Shown: one piece after another, positions 19,701 through 34,600 of the stretch
Numbering within the stretch: the first letter of the stretch is position 1
Layout of the letters: each line of letters begins with the position of its first letter
Source of the DNA: Periplaneta americana
Taxonomy: Eukaryota; Arthropoda; Insecta; Blattodea; Blattidae
NCBI RefSeq assembly: GCF_040183065.1
Contig: NW_027185529.1
Coordinates: 62,001-126,000 of the forward strand
Direction: 5' to 3'
DNA length: 64,000 nucleotides
The notes under the pieces: generated by a model
Databases searched by the model: none
Told to the model about the DNA's origin: nothing
What the model saw: only the letters and a program-made list of their open reading frames with translations
Program-made: the position numbers and the translations under genes

Positions 19701-21934
19701 CTTGCGGTAAAAACACGATTTTGCTATAAACGTTAATAAAATCTCTATATTCCAACCGATTGTGCTAATTCTTTCACAGAGTGTTTAGTATACATGATTG
19801 AACTGTATTATGTCACTGGTTTCGATTTTCCCCACAAAAAAAAATCCTTCAAAAAATTTCGTTTTTGCGAGTTTTTTAACTATATAAATATCAATATAAT
19901 CTACAAATTCTGTGGGATTTGTCTAATTTCTTAAGAAAATGTTAAATTCATGTGGATTCACCTATATATAACAACAATTTCACGTTCGCATGCAGAGGAA
20001 TATGGGTTTGTTTGTGTAAATCGTCCAATTGTAAAAATCGTCGTTTCTTGCGGTAAAAACACGATTTTGCTATAATCGTTAATAAAATATCTATATTCCA
20101 ACCGATTGTGCTAATTCTTTGATATAGTGTTTAGTATACATGATTGAACTGTATTATGTCATTGGTTTCGATTTTCCCCACAAAAAAAATCCTTAAAAAA
20201 ATTTCGTTTTTGCGAGATTTTTAACTATATAAATATCAATAAAATCTACAAATTCAGTGGGATTTGTCTAATTTCTTAAGAAAATGTTAAATTCATGTGG
20301 ATTCACCTATATATATCAACAATTTCACGTTCGCATGCAGAGGAATATGGGTTTGTTTGTGTAAATCGTCCAATTGTAAAAATCGTCGATTCTTGCGGTA
20401 AAAACACGATTTTGCTATAAACGTTAATAAAATCTCTATATTCCGACCGATTGTGCTAATACTTTCACAGAGTGTTTAGTATACATGATTGAACTGTATT
20501 ATGTCACAGGTTTCGATTTTCCCCACAAAAAAAAATCCTTCAAAAAATTTCGTTTTTGCGAGTTTTTTAACTGTATAAATATCAATAAAATCTACAAATT
20601 CCGTGGGATTTGTCAAATTTCTTAAAAAAATGTTAAATTCATGTGGATTCACCTATATATCAGAACAATTTCACGTTCGCATGGAGAGGAATATGGGTTT
20701 GTTTGTGTAAATCGTCCAATTGTAAAAATCGTCGTTTCTTGCGGTCAAAACACGATTTTGCTATAAACGTTAATAAAACCTCTATATTAAAACCGATTGT
20801 GCTAATTCTTTCACAGAGTGTTTAGTATACATAATTGAACTGTATTATATCACTGGTTTCGATTTTCCCCACAAAAAAAATCCTTAAAAAAATTTCGTTT
20901 TTGCGAGATTTTTAACTATATAAATATCAATAAAATCTACAAATTCCTTGGGATTTGTCTAATTTCTTAAAAATATGTTAAATTCATGTGGATTCACCTA
21001 TATATAACAAAAATTTCACGTTCGCATGCAGAGGAATATGGGTTTGATTGTGTAAATCGTCCAATTGTAAAAATCGTCTTTTCTTGCGGTAAAAACACGA
21101 TTTTGCTATAATCGTTAATAAAATCTCTATATTCCAACCGATTGTGCTAATTCTTTGACAGAGTGTTTAGTATACATGATTGAACTGTATTATATCACTG
21201 GTTTCGATTTTCCCCACAAAAAAAATCCTTCAAAAAATTTCGTTTTTGCGAGATTTTTAACTATAAAATATCAATAAAATCTACAAATTCCTTGGGATTT
21301 GTCTAATTTCTTAAAAATATGTTAAATTCATGTGGATTCACCTATATATAACAACAATTTCACGTTCGCATGCAGAGGAATATGGGTTTGTTTGTGTAAA
21401 TCGTCCAATTGTAAAAATCGTCTTTTCCTGCGGTAAAAACACGATTTTGCTATAATCGTTAATAAAATCTCTATATTCCAACCGATTGTGCTAATTCTTT
21501 GACAGAGTGTTTAGTATACATGACTGAACTGTATTATATCACTGGTTTCGATTTTCCCCACAAAAAAAAATCCTTCAAAAAATTTCGTTTTTGCGAGATT
21601 TTAACTATATAAATGTCAATAAAATCTACAAATTCCGGGGGATTTGTCTAATTTCTTAAAAAAATGTTAAATTCATGTGGAGTCACCTATATATAACAAC
21701 AATTTCACATTCGCATGCAGAGGAATATGGGTTTGTTTGAGAAAATCGTCAAATGGTAAAAATCGTCGTTTCTTGCGGTAAAAACACGATTTTGCTATAA
21801 ACGTTAATAAAATCTCTATATTCCAACCGATTGTGCTAATTCTTTCACAGAGTGTTTAGTATACATGATTGAACTGTATTATGTCACTGGTTTCGATTTT
21901 CCCCACAAAAAAAATCCTTCAAAAAATTTCGTTT
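16758..21934 (+). repeat. 345-bp satellite, HOR1 copy 3, rearranged (15 monomers)
   Basis: Monomers 1-9 match copies 1 and 2. Next comes a hybrid monomer from 19865 (left part like monomer 10, right part like monomer 11), then a second hybrid from 20210 (left part like monomer 4 or 12, right part like monomer 5), then monomers 6-9 again. The 5,177 bp equal 15 monomers, five fewer than a full copy. No genes are seen. Confidence 0.88.
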
Positions 21935-24900
21935 TTGCGAGTTTTTTAACTATATAAATATCAATATAATCTACAAAATCCGTGGGATTTGTCTAATTTC
22001 TTAAGAAAATGTTAAATTCATGTGGATTCACCTATATATAACAAGAATTTCACTTTCGCATGCGGAGGAATAAAAGGTTTGTTTGTGTAAAGCGTCAAAT
22101 TGTAAAAATCGTCGTTTCTTGCGGTAAAAACACGATTTTGCTATAAACGTTAATAAAATCTCTATATTCCAACCGCTTGTGCTAATTCTTTGACAGAGTG
22201 TTTAGTATACATGATTGAACTGTATTATGTCACTGGTTTCGATTTTCCCCACAAAAAAAAATCCTTCAAAAAATTACGTTTTTGCGAGATTTTAACTATA
22301 TAAATATCAATAAAATCTACAAATTCCGTGGGATTTGTCTAATTTCTTAAAAAAATGTTAAATTCATGTGGAGTCACCTGTATATAACAACAATTTCACG
22401 TTCGCATGCAGAGGAATATGGGTTTGTTTGTGTAAATCGTCCAATTGTAAAAATCGTCGTTTCTTGCGGTAAAAACGCGATTTTGTTATAAACGTTAATA
22501 AAATCTCTATATTCAAACCGATTGTGCTAATTCTTTCACAGAGTGTTTAGTATACATAATTGAACTTTATTATATCACTGGTTTCGATTTTCCCCACAAA
22601 AAAAAATCCTTCAAAAAATTTCGTTTTTGCGAGATTTTAACTATATAAATATCAATAAAATCTACAAATTCCGTGGGATTTGTCTAATTTCTTAAAAAAA
22701 TGTTAAATTCATGAGGATTCACCTATATATAACAACAATTTCACGTCGCATGCAGAGGAATATGGGTTTGTTTGTGTAAATCGTCCAATTGTAAAAATCG
22801 TCATTTCTTGCGGTAAAAACACGATTTTGCTATAAACGTTAATAAAATCTCTATATTCCAACCGATTGTGCTAATTCTGTGACAGATTGTTTAGTATACA
22901 TGATTGAACTGTATTATATCACTGGTTTCGATTTTCCCCACAAAAAAAAATCCTCAAAAAAATTTCGTTTTTGCGAGATTTTAACTATATAAATATCAAT
23001 AAAATCTACAAATTCCGTGGGATTTGTCTAATTTCTTAAGAAAATGATAAATTCATGTGGATTCACCTATATATATCAACAATTTCACGTTCGCATGCAG
23101 AGGAATATGGGTTTGTTTGTGTAAATCGTCCAATTGTAAAAATCGTCGTTTCTTGCGGTAAAAACACGATTTTGCTATAAATGTTAATAAAATCTCTATA
23201 TTCCAACCGATTGTGCTAATTCCTTGACAGAGTGTTTAGTATATATGATTGAACTGTATTATATCACTGGTTTCGATTTTCCCCAAAAAAAAAAATCCTT
23301 CAAAAAATTTCGTTTTTGCGAGATTTTAACTATATAAATATCAATAAAATCTACAAATTCCGTGGGATTTGTCTAATTTCTTAAAAATATGTTAAATTCA
23401 TGTGGATTCACCTATAAATCAGAACAATTTCACGTTTGCATGGAGAGGAATATGGGTTTGTTTGTGTAAATCGTCCAATTGTAAAAATCGTCGTTTCTTG
23501 CGGTAAAAACAGGATTTTGCTATAAACGTTAAGAAAACCTCTATATTCCAACCGATTGTGCTAATTCTTTCACAGAGTGTTTAATATACATAATTGAACT
23601 GTATTATATCACTGGTTTGGATTTTCCCCACAAAAAAAATCCTTCAAAAAATTTCGTTTTTGCGAGATTTTTAACTATATAAATATATATAAAATCTACA
23701 AATTCCTTGGGATTTGTCTAATTTCTTAAAAATATGTTAAATTCATGTGGATTCACCTATATATGACAACAATTTCACGTTCGCATGCAGAGGAATATGG
23801 GTTTGTTTGTGTAAATCGTCCAATTGTAAAAATCGTCTTTTCTTGCGGTAAAAACACGATTTTCCTATAATCGTTAATAAAATCTCTATATTCCAACCGA
23901 TTGTGCTAATTCTTTGACAGAGTGTTTAGTATACATGATTGAACTGTATTATATCACTGGTCTCGATTTTCTCCACAAAAAAAAAAATCCTTCAAAAAAT
24001 TTCGTTTTTGCGAGATTTTAACTATATAAATATCAATAAAATTTACAAATTCCGTGGGATTTGTCTAATTTCTTAAAAAAATGTTAAATTCATGTGGAGT
24101 CACCTGTATATAACAACAATTTCACGTTCGCATGCAGAGGAATATGGGTTTGTTTGTGTAAATCGTCCAATTGTAAAAATCGTCGTTTCTTGCGGTAAAA
24201 ACGCGATTTTGTTATAAACGTTAATAAAATCTCTATATTCAAACCGATTGTGCTAATTCTTTCACAGAGTGTTTAGTATACATAATTGAACTTTATTATA
24301 TCACTGGTTTCGATTTTCCCCACAAAAAAAAATCCTTCAAAAAATTTCGTTTTTGCGAGATTTTAACTATATAAATATCAATAAAATCTACAAATTCCGT
24401 GGGATTTGTCTAATTTCTTAAAAAAATGTTAAATTCATGTGGATTCACCTATATATAACAACAATTTCACGTTCGCATGCAGAGGAATATGGGTTTGTTT
24501 GTGTAAATCGTCCAATTGTAAAAATCGTCATTTCTTGCGGTAAAAACACGATTTTGCTATAAACGTTAATAAAATCTCTATATTCTAACCGATTGGTCTA
24601 ATTCTGTGACAGATTGTTTAGTATACATGATTGAACTGTATTATATCACTGGTTTCGATTTTCCCCACAAAAAAAAATCCTCAAAGAAATTTCGTTTTTG
24701 CGAGATTTATTTATATAAATATCAATAAAATCTACAAATTCCGTGGGATTTGTCTAATTTCTTAAGAAAATGTTAAATTCATGTGGATTCACCTATATAT
24801 ATCAACAATTTCACGTTCGCATGCAGAGGAATATGGGTTTGTTTGTGTAAATCGTCCAATTGTAAAAATCGTCGTTTCTTGCGGTAAAAACACGATTTTG

Positions 24901-25041
24901 CTATAAATGTTAATAAAATCTCTATATTCCAACCGATTGTGCTAATTCTTTGACAGAGTGTTTAGTATATATGATTGAACTGTATTATATCACTGGTTTC
25001 GATTTTCCCCACAAAAAAAAATCCTTCAAAAAATTTCGTTT
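21935..25041 (+). repeat. 345-bp satellite, transition between HOR1 and HOR2
   Basis: Nine monomers. A new subtype appears here with CACTTTCGCATGCGGAGGAATAA and GTAAAGCG (from about 22051), followed by subtypes with AACGCGATTTT and TTCAAACC that characterise the following HOR2. AACGCG monomers at 22471 and 24197 are 1,726 bp (five monomers) apart. TTTAATATAC at 23580 recurs at 25651, six monomers on. The block looks like rearranged pieces of HOR2. No genes are seen. Confidence 0.85.
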
Positions 25042-28000
25042 TTGCGAGATTTTAACTATATAAATATCAATAAAATCTACAAATTCCGTGGGATTTGTCT
25101 AATTTCTTAAAAATATTTTAAATTCATGTGGAGTCACCTGTATATCACAACAATTTCACGTTCGCATGCAGAGGAATATGGGTTTGTTTGTGTAAATCGT
25201 CCAATTGTAAAAATCGTCGATTCTTGCGGTAAAAACACGATTTTGTTATAAACGTTAATAAAATCTCTATATTCCAACCGATTGTGCTAATTCTTTCACA
25301 GAGTGTTTAGTATACATGATTGAACTGTATTATGTCACTGGTTTCGATTTTCCCCACAAAAAAAATCCTTCAAAAAATTTCGTTTTTGCGAGTTTTTTAA
25401 CTATATAAATATCAATAAAACCTACAAATTCCGTGGGATTTGTCAAATTTCTTAAAAAAATGTTAAATTCATGTGGATTCACCTATAAATCAGAACAATT
25501 TCACGTTTGCATGGAGAGGAATATGGGTTTGTTTGTGTAAATCGTCCAATTGTAAAAATCGTCGTTTCTTGCGGTAAAAACACGATTTTGCTATAAACGT
25601 TAAGAAAACCTCTATATTCCAACCGATTGTGCTAATTCTTTCACAGAGTGTTTAATATACATAATTGAACTGTATTATATCACTGGTTTGGATTTTCCCC
25701 ACAAAAAAAATCCTTCAAAAAATTTCGTTTTTGCGAGATTTTTAACTATATAAATATTTATAAAATCTACAAATTCCTTGGGATTTGTCTAATTTCTTAA
25801 AAATATGTTAAATTCATGTGCATTCACCTATATATAACAACAATTTCACGTTCGCATGCAGAGGAATATGGGTTTGTTTGTGTAAATCGTCCAATTGTAA
25901 AAATCGTCTTTTCTTGCGGTAAAAACACGATTTTCCTATAATCGTTAATAAAATCTCTATATTCCAACCGATTGTGCTAATTCTTTGACAGAGTGTTTAG
26001 TATACATGATTGAACTGTATTATATCACTGGTCTCGATTTTCCCCACAAAAAAAAAATCCTTCAAAAAATTTCGTTTTTGCGACATTTTTAACTATATAA
26101 ATATCAATAAAATCTACAAATTCCTTGGGATTTGTCTAATTTCTTAAAAATATGTTAAATTCATGTGGATTCACCTATATATAACACCAATTTCACGTTC
26201 GCATGCAGAGGAATATGGGTTTGATTGTGTAAATCGTCCAATTGTAAAAATCGTCTTTTCTTGCGGTAAAAACATGATTTTGCTATAATCGTTAATAAAA
26301 TCTCTATATTCCAACCGATTGTGCTAATTCTTTGACAGAGTGTTTAGTATACATGATTGAACTGTATTATATCACTGGTTTCGATTTTCCCCACAAAAAA
26401 AAATCCTTCAAAAAATTTCGTTTTTGCGAGATTTTAACTATATAAATATCAATAAAATCTGCAAATTCCGGGGGATTTGTCTAATTTCTTAAAAAAATGT
26501 TAAATTCATGTGGAGTCACCTATATATAACAACAATTTCACATTCGCATGCAGAGGAATATGGGTTTGTTTGAGAAAATCGTCAAATGGTAAAAATCGTC
26601 GTTTCTTGCGGTAAAAACACGATTTTGCTATAAACGTTAATAAAATCTCTTTATTCAACCGATTGTGCTAATTCTTTCACAGAGTGTTTAGTATACATGA
26701 TTGAACTGTATTATGTCACTGGTTTCGATTTTCCCTACAAAAAAAAAATCCTTCAAAAAATTTCGTTTTTGCAATTTTTTAACTATATAAATATCAATAT
26801 AATCTACAAATTCCGTGGGATTTGTCTAATTTCTTAAGAAAATGTTAAATTCATGTGGATTCACCTATATATAACAACAATTTCACTTTCGCATGCGGAG
26901 GAATAAGGGTTTGTTTGTGTAAAGCGTCCAATTGTAAAAATCGTCGTTTCTTGCGGTAAAAACACGATTTTGCTATAAACGTTAATAAAATCTCTATATT
27001 CCAACCGATTGTGCTAATTCTTTGACAGAGTGTTTAGTATACATGATTGAACTGTATTATATCACTGGTTTCGATTTTCCCCACAAAAAAAAATCCTTCA
27101 AAAAATTTCGTTTTTGCGATTTTTTAACTATATAAATATCAATAAAATCTACAAATTCCGTGGGATTTGTCTAATTTCTTAAAAAAATGTTAAATTCATG
27201 TGGAGTCACCTATATATAACAACAATTTCACATTCGCATGCAGAGGAATATGGGTTTGTTTGAGAAAATCGTCAAATGGTAAAAATCGTCGTTTCTTGCG
27301 GTAAAAACACGATTTTGCTATAAACGTTAATAAAATCTCTTTATTCCAACCGATTGTGCTAATTCTTTCACAGAGTGTTTAGTATACATGATTGAACTGT
27401 ATTATGTCACTGGTTTCGATTTTCCCCACAAAAAAAAAATCCTTCAAAAAATTTCGTTTTTGCGAGATATTAACTATATAAATATCAATAAAATCTACAA
27501 ATTCCGTGGGATTTGTCTATTTTCTTAAAAAAATGTTAAATTCATGTGGAGTCACCTGTATATAACAACAATTTCACGTTCGCATGCAGAGGAATATGGG
27601 TTTGTTTGTGTAAATCGTCCAATTGTAAAAATCGTCGTTACTTGCGGTAAAAACGCGATTTTGTTATAAACGTTAATAAAATCTCTATATTCAAACCGAT
27701 TGTGCTAATTCTTTCACAGAGTGTTTAGTATACATAATTGAACTTTATTATATCACTGGTTTCGATTTTCCCCACAAAAAAAAATCCTTCAAAAAATTTC
27801 GTTTTTGCGAGATTTTAACTATATAAATATCAATAAAATCTACAAATTCCGTGGGATTTGTCTAATTTCTTAAAAAAATGTTAAATTCATGTGGATTCAC
27901 CTATATATAACAACAATTTCACGTTCGCATGCAGAGGAATATGGGTTTGTTTGTGTAAATCGTCCAATTGTAAAAATCGTCATTTCTTGCGGTAAAAACA

Positions 28001-31000
28001 CGATTTTGCTATAAACGTTAATAAAATCTCTATATTCCAACCGATTGGTATAATTCTGTGACAGATTGTTTAGTATACATGATTGAACTGTATTATATCA
28101 CTGGTTTCGATTTTCCCCACAAAAAAAAAATCCTCAAAGAAATTTCGTTTTTGCGAGATTTATTTATATAAATATCAATAAAATCTACAAATTCCGTGGG
28201 ATTTGTCTAATTTCTTAAAAAAATGTTAAATTCATGTGGATTCACCTATATATAACAACAATTTCACTTTCGCATGCGGAGGAATAAGGGTTTGTTTGTG
28301 TAAAGCGTCCAATTGTAAAAATCGTCGTTTCTTGCGGTAAAAACACGATTTTGCTATAAACGTTAATAAAATCTCTATATTCCAACCGATTGTGCTAATT
28401 CTTTGACAGAGTGTTTAGTATACATGATTGAACTGTATTATATCACTGGTTTCGATTTTCCCCACAAAAAAAAAATCCTTCAAAAAATTTCGTTTTTGCG
28501 ATTTTTTAACTATATAAATATCAATAAAATCTACAAATTCCGTGGGATTTGTCTAATTTCTTGAAAAAATGTTAAATTCATGTGGAGTCACCTGTATATA
28601 ACAACAATTTCACGTTCGCATGCAGAGGAATATGGGTTTGTTTGTGTAAATCGTCCAATTGTAAAAATCGTCGTTTCTTGCGGTAAAAACACGATTTTGT
28701 TATAAACGTTAATAAAATCTCTATATTCCAACCGATTGTGCTAATTCTTTCACAGAGTGTTTAGTATACATAATTGAACTTTATTATATCACTGGTTTCG
28801 ATTTTCCCCACAAAAAAAAAATCCTTCAAAAAATTTCGTTTTTGCGAGATTTTAACTATATAAATATCAATAAAATCTACAAATTCCGTGGAATTTGTCT
28901 AATTTCTTAAAAAAATATTAAATTCATGTGGATTCACCTATATATAACAACAATTTCACGTTCGCATGCAGAGGAATATGGGTTTGTTTGTGTAAATCGT
29001 CCAATTGTAAAAATCGTCATTTCTTGCGGTAAAAACACGATTTTGCTATAAACGTTAATAAAATCTCTATATTCCAACCGATTGTGCTAATTCTGTGACA
29101 GATTGTTTAGTATACATGATTAAACTGTATTATATCACTGGTTTCGATTTTCCCCACAAAAAAAAAATCCTCAAAAAAATTTCGTTTTTGCGAGATTTTA
29201 ACTATATAAATATCAATAAAATCTACAAATTCCGTGGGATTTGTCTAATTTCTTAAGAAAATGTTAAATTCATGTGGATTCTCCTATATATATCAACAAT
29301 TTCACGTTCGCATGCAGAGGAATATGGGTTTGTTTGTGTAAATCGTCCAATTGTAAAAATCGTCGTTTCTTGCGGTAAAAACACGATTTTGCTATAAATG
29401 TTAATAAAATCTCTATATTCCAACCGATTGTGCTAATTCTTTGACAGAGTGTTTAGTATATATGATTGAACTGTATTATATCACTGGTTTCGATTTTCCC
29501 CACAAAAAAAAATCCTTAAAAAAATTTCGTTTTTGCGAGATTTTAACTATATAAATATCAATAAAATCTACAAATTCCGTGGGATTTGTCTAATTTTTTA
29601 AAAATATGTTAAATTCATGTGGAGTCACCTGTATATAACAACAATTTCACGTTCGCATGCAGAGGAATATGGGTTTGTTTGTGTAAATCGTCCAATTGTA
29701 AAAATCGTCGATTCTTGCGATAAAAACACGATTTTGTTATAAACGTTAATAAAATCTCTATATTCCAACCGATTGTACTAATTCTTTCACAGAGTGTTTA
29801 GTATACATGATTGAACTGTACTATGTCACTGGTTTCGATTTTCCCCACAAAAAAAATCCTTCAAAAAATTTCGTTTTTGCGAGTTTTTTAACTATATAAA
29901 TATCAATAAAATCTACAAATTCCGTGGGATTTGTCAAATTTCTTAAAAAAATGTTAAATTCATGTGGATTCACCTATAAATCAGAACAATTTCACGTTTG
30001 CATGGAGATGAATATGGGTTTGATTGTGTAAATCGTCCAATTGTAAAAATCGTCGTTTCTTGCGGTAAAAACACGATTTTGCTATAAACGTTAAGAAAAC
30101 TTCTATATTCCAACCGATTGTGCTAATTCTTTCACAGAGTGTTTAGTATACATGACTGAACTGTATTATATCACTGGTTTCGATTTTCCCCACAAAAAAA
30201 AATCCTTCAAAAAATTTCGTTTTTGCGAGATTTTAACTATATAAATATCAATAAAATCTACAAATTCCGGGGGATTTGTCTAATTTCTTAAAAAAATGTT
30301 AAATTCATGTGGAGTCACCTATATATAACAACAATTTCACATTCGCATGCAGAGGAATATGGGTTTGTTTGAGAAAATCGTCAAATGGTAAAAATCGTCG
30401 TTTCTTGCGGTAAAAACACGATTTTGCTATAAACGTTAATAAAATCTCTATATTCCAACCGATTGTGCTAATTCTTTCACAGAGTGTCTAGTATACATGA
30501 TTGAACTGTATTATGTCACTGGTATCGATTTTCCCCACAAAAAAAAATCCTTCAAAAAATTTCGTTTTTGCGAGTTTTTTAACTATATAAATACCAATAT
30601 AATCTACAAATTCCGTGGGATTTGTCTAATTTCTTAAGAAAATGTTAAATTCATGTGGATTCACCTATATATAACAACAATTTCACGTTCGCATGCGGAG
30701 GAATAAGGGTTTGTTTGTGTAAAGCGTCCAATTGTAAAAATCGTCGTTTCTTACGGTAAAAACACGATTTTGCTATAAACGTTAATAAAATCTCTATATT
30801 CCAACCGATTGTGCTAATTCTTTGACAGAGTGTTTAGTATACATGATTGAACTGTATTATATCACTGGTTTCGATTTTCCCCACAAAAAAAAATCCTTCA
30901 AAAAATTTCGTTTTTGCGAGATTTTAACTATATAAATATCAATAAAATCTACAAATTCCGTGGGATTTGTCTAATTTCTTAAAAAAATGTTAAATTCATG

Positions 31001-31603
31001 TGGAGTCACCTGTATATAACAACAATTTCACGTTCGCATGCAGAGGAATATGGGTTTGTTTGTGTAAATCGTCCAATTGTAAAAATCGTCGTTTCTTGCG
31101 GTAAAAACGCGATTTTGTTATAAACGTTAATAAAATCTCTATATTCAAACCGATTGTGCTAATTCTTTCACAGAGTGTTTAGTATACATAATTGAACTTT
31201 ATTATATCAATGGTTTCGATTTTCCCCACAAAAAAAAATCCTTCAAAAAATTTCGTTTTTGCGAGATTTTAACTATATAAATATCAATAAAATCTACAAA
31301 TTCCGTGGGATTTGTCTAATTTCTTAAAAAAATGTTAAATTCATGTGGATTCACCTATATATAACAACAATTTCACGTTCGCATGCAGAGGAATATGGGT
31401 TTGTTTGTGTAAATCGTCCAATTGTAAAAATCGTCATTTCTTGCGGTAAAGACACGATTTTGCTATAAACGTTAATAAAATCTCTATATTCCAACCGATT
31501 GTGCTAATTCTGTGACAGATTGTTTAGTATACATGATTGAACTGTATTATATCACTGGTTTCGATTTTCCCCACAAAAAAAAATCCTTCAAAAAATTTCG
31601 TTT
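25042..31603 (+). repeat. 345-bp satellite, HOR2 copy A (19 monomers)
   Basis: A 6,562-bp unit that repeats directly after. Paired landmarks are AAATATTTTAAATTC (25111 and 31673), TTTAATATAC (25651 and 32212), CACTTTCGCATGCGG (26882 and 33446, 28262 and 34827), AACGCG (27649 and 34213) and GATTGGTA (28041 and 34605). All offsets are 6,561-6,565 bp. No genes are seen. Confidence 0.93.
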
Positions 31604-34600
31604 TTGCGAGATTTTAACTATATAAATATCAATAAAATCTACAAATTCCGTGGGATTTGTCTAATTTCTTAAAAATATTTTAAATTCATGTGGAGTCACC
31701 TGTATATCACAACAATTTCACGTTCGCATGCAGAGGAATATGGGTTTGTTTGTGTAAATCGTCCAATTGTAAAAATCGTCGATTCTTGCGGTAAAAACAC
31801 GATTTTGTTATAAACGTTAATAAAATCTCTATATTCCAACCGATTGTGCTAATTCTTTCACAGAGTGTTTAGTATACATGATTGAACTGTATTATGTCAC
31901 TGGTTTCGATTTTCCCCACAAAAAAATCCTTCAAAAAATTTCGTTTTTGCGAGTTTTTTAACTATATAAATATCAATAAAACCTACAAATTCCGTGGGAT
32001 TTGTCAAATTTCTTAAAAAAATGTTAAATTCATGTGGATTCACCTATAAATCAGAACAATTTCACGTTTGCATGGAGAGGAATATGGGTTTGTTTGTGTA
32101 AATCGTCCAATTGTAAAAATCGTCGTTTCTTGCGGTAAAAACACGATTTTGCTATAAACGTTAAGAAAACCTCTATATTCCAACCGATTGTGCTAATTCT
32201 TTCACAGAGTGTTTAATATACATAATTGAACTGTATTATATCACTGGTTTGGATTTTCCCCACAAAAAAAATCCTTCAAAAAATTTCGTTTTTGCGAGAT
32301 TTTTAACTATATAAATATATATAAAATCTACAAATTCCTTGGGATTTGTCTAATTTCTTAAAAATATGTTAAATTCATGTGGATTCACCTATATATAACA
32401 ACAATTTCACGTTCGCATGCAGAGGAATATGGGTTTGTTTGTGTAAATCGTCCAATTGTAAAAATCGTCTTTTCTTGCGGTAAAAACACGATTTTCCTAT
32501 AATCGTTAATAAAATCTCTATATTCCAACCGATTGTGCTAATTCTTTGACAGAGTGTTTAGTATACATGATTGAACTGTATTATATCACTGGTCTCGATT
32601 TTCCCCACAAAAAAAAAATCCTTCAAAAAATTTCTTTTTTGCGAGATTTTTAACTATATAAATATCAATAAAATCTACAAATTCCTTGGGATTTGTCTAA
32701 TTTCTTAAAAATATGTTAAATTCATGTGGATTCACCTATATATAACACCAATTTCACGTTCGCATGCAGAGGAATATGGGTTTGATTGTGTAAATCGTCC
32801 AATTGTAAAAATCGTCTTTTCTTGCGGTAAAAACATGATTTTGCTATAATCGTTAATAAAATCTCTATATTCCAACCGATTGTGCTAATTCTTTGACAGA
32901 GTGTTTAGTATACATGATTGAACTGTATTATATCACTGGTTTCGATTTTCCCCACAAAAAAAAATCCTTCAAAAAATTTCGTTTTTGCGAGATTTTAACT
33001 ATATAAATATCAATAAAATCTGCAAATTCCGGGGGATTTGTCTAATTTCTTAAAAAAATGTTAAATTCATGTGGAGTCACCTATATATAACAACAATTTC
33101 ACATTCGCATGCAGAGGAATATGGGTTTGTTTGAGAAAATCGTCAAATGGTAAAAATCGTCGTTTCTTGCGGTAAAAACACGATTTTGCTATAAACGTTA
33201 ATAAAATCTCTTTATTCCAACCGATTGTGCTAATTCTTTCACAGAGTGTTTAGTATACATGATTGAACTGTATTATGTCACTGGTTTCGATTTTCCCCAC
33301 AAAAAAAAAAATCCTTCAAAAAATTTCGTTTTTGCGAGTTTTTTAACTATATAAATATCAATATAATCTACAAATTCCGTGGGATTTGTCTAATTTCTTA
33401 AGAAAATGTTAAATTCATGTGGATTCACCTATATATAACAACAATTTCACTTTCGCATGCGGAGGAATAAGGGTTTGTTTGTGTAAAGCGTCCAATTGTA
33501 AAAATCGTCGTTTCTTGCGGTAAAAACACGATTTTGCTATAAACGTTAATAAAATCTCTATATTCCAACCGATTGTGCTAATTCTTTGACAGAGTGTTTA
33601 GTATACATGATTGAACTGTATTATATCACTGGTTTCGATTTTCCCCACAAAAAAAAATCCTTCAAAAAATTTCGTTTTTGCGATTTTTTAACTATATAAA
33701 TATCAATAAAATCTACAAATTCCGTGGGATTTGTCTAATTTCTTAAAAAAATGTTAAATTCATGTGGAGTCACCTATATATAACAACAATTTCACATTCG
33801 CATGCAGAGGAATATGGGTTTGTTTGAGAAAATCGTCAAATGGTAAAAATCGTCGTTTCTTGCGGTAAAAACACGATTTTGCTATAAACGTTAATAAAAT
33901 CTCTTTATTCCAACCGATTGTGCTAATTCTATCACAGAGTGTTTAGTATACATGATTGAACTGTATTATGTCACTGGTTTCGATTTTCCCCACAAAAAAA
34001 AAATCCTTCAAAAAATTTCGTTTTTGCGAGATTTTAACTATATAAATATCAATAAAATCTACAAATTCCGTGGGATTTGTCTATTTTCTTAAAAAAATGT
34101 TAAATTCATGTGGAGTCACCTGTATATAACAACAATTTCACGTTCGCATGCAGAGGAATATGGGTTTGTTTGTGTAAATCGTCCAATTGTAAAAATCGTC
34201 GTTTCTTGCGGTAAAAACGCGATTTTGTTATAAACGTTAATAAAATCTCTATATTCAAACCGATTGTGCTAATTCTTTCACAGAGTGTTTAGTATACATA
34301 ATTGAACTTTATTATATCACTGGTTTCGATTTTCCCCACAAAAAAAAATCCTTCAAAAAATTTCGTTTTTGCGAGATTTTAACTATATAAATATCAATAA
34401 AATCTACAAATTCCGTGGGATTTGTCTAATTTCTTAAAAAAATGTTAAATTCATGTGGATTCACCTATATATAACAACAATTTCACGTTCGCATGCAGAG
34501 GAATATGGGTTTGTTTGTGTAAATCGTCCAATTGTAAAAATCGTCATTTCTTGCGGTAAAAACACGATTTTGCTATAAACGTTAATAAAATCTCTATATT

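Noticed and set aside
20643-20825. Plus-strand open frame of 60 codons
   Set aside because: Falls within one hybrid-flanked monomer of HOR1 copy 3. It depends on a single change (GGTCAAAAC for GGTAAAAAC) and is not shared by the other copies.
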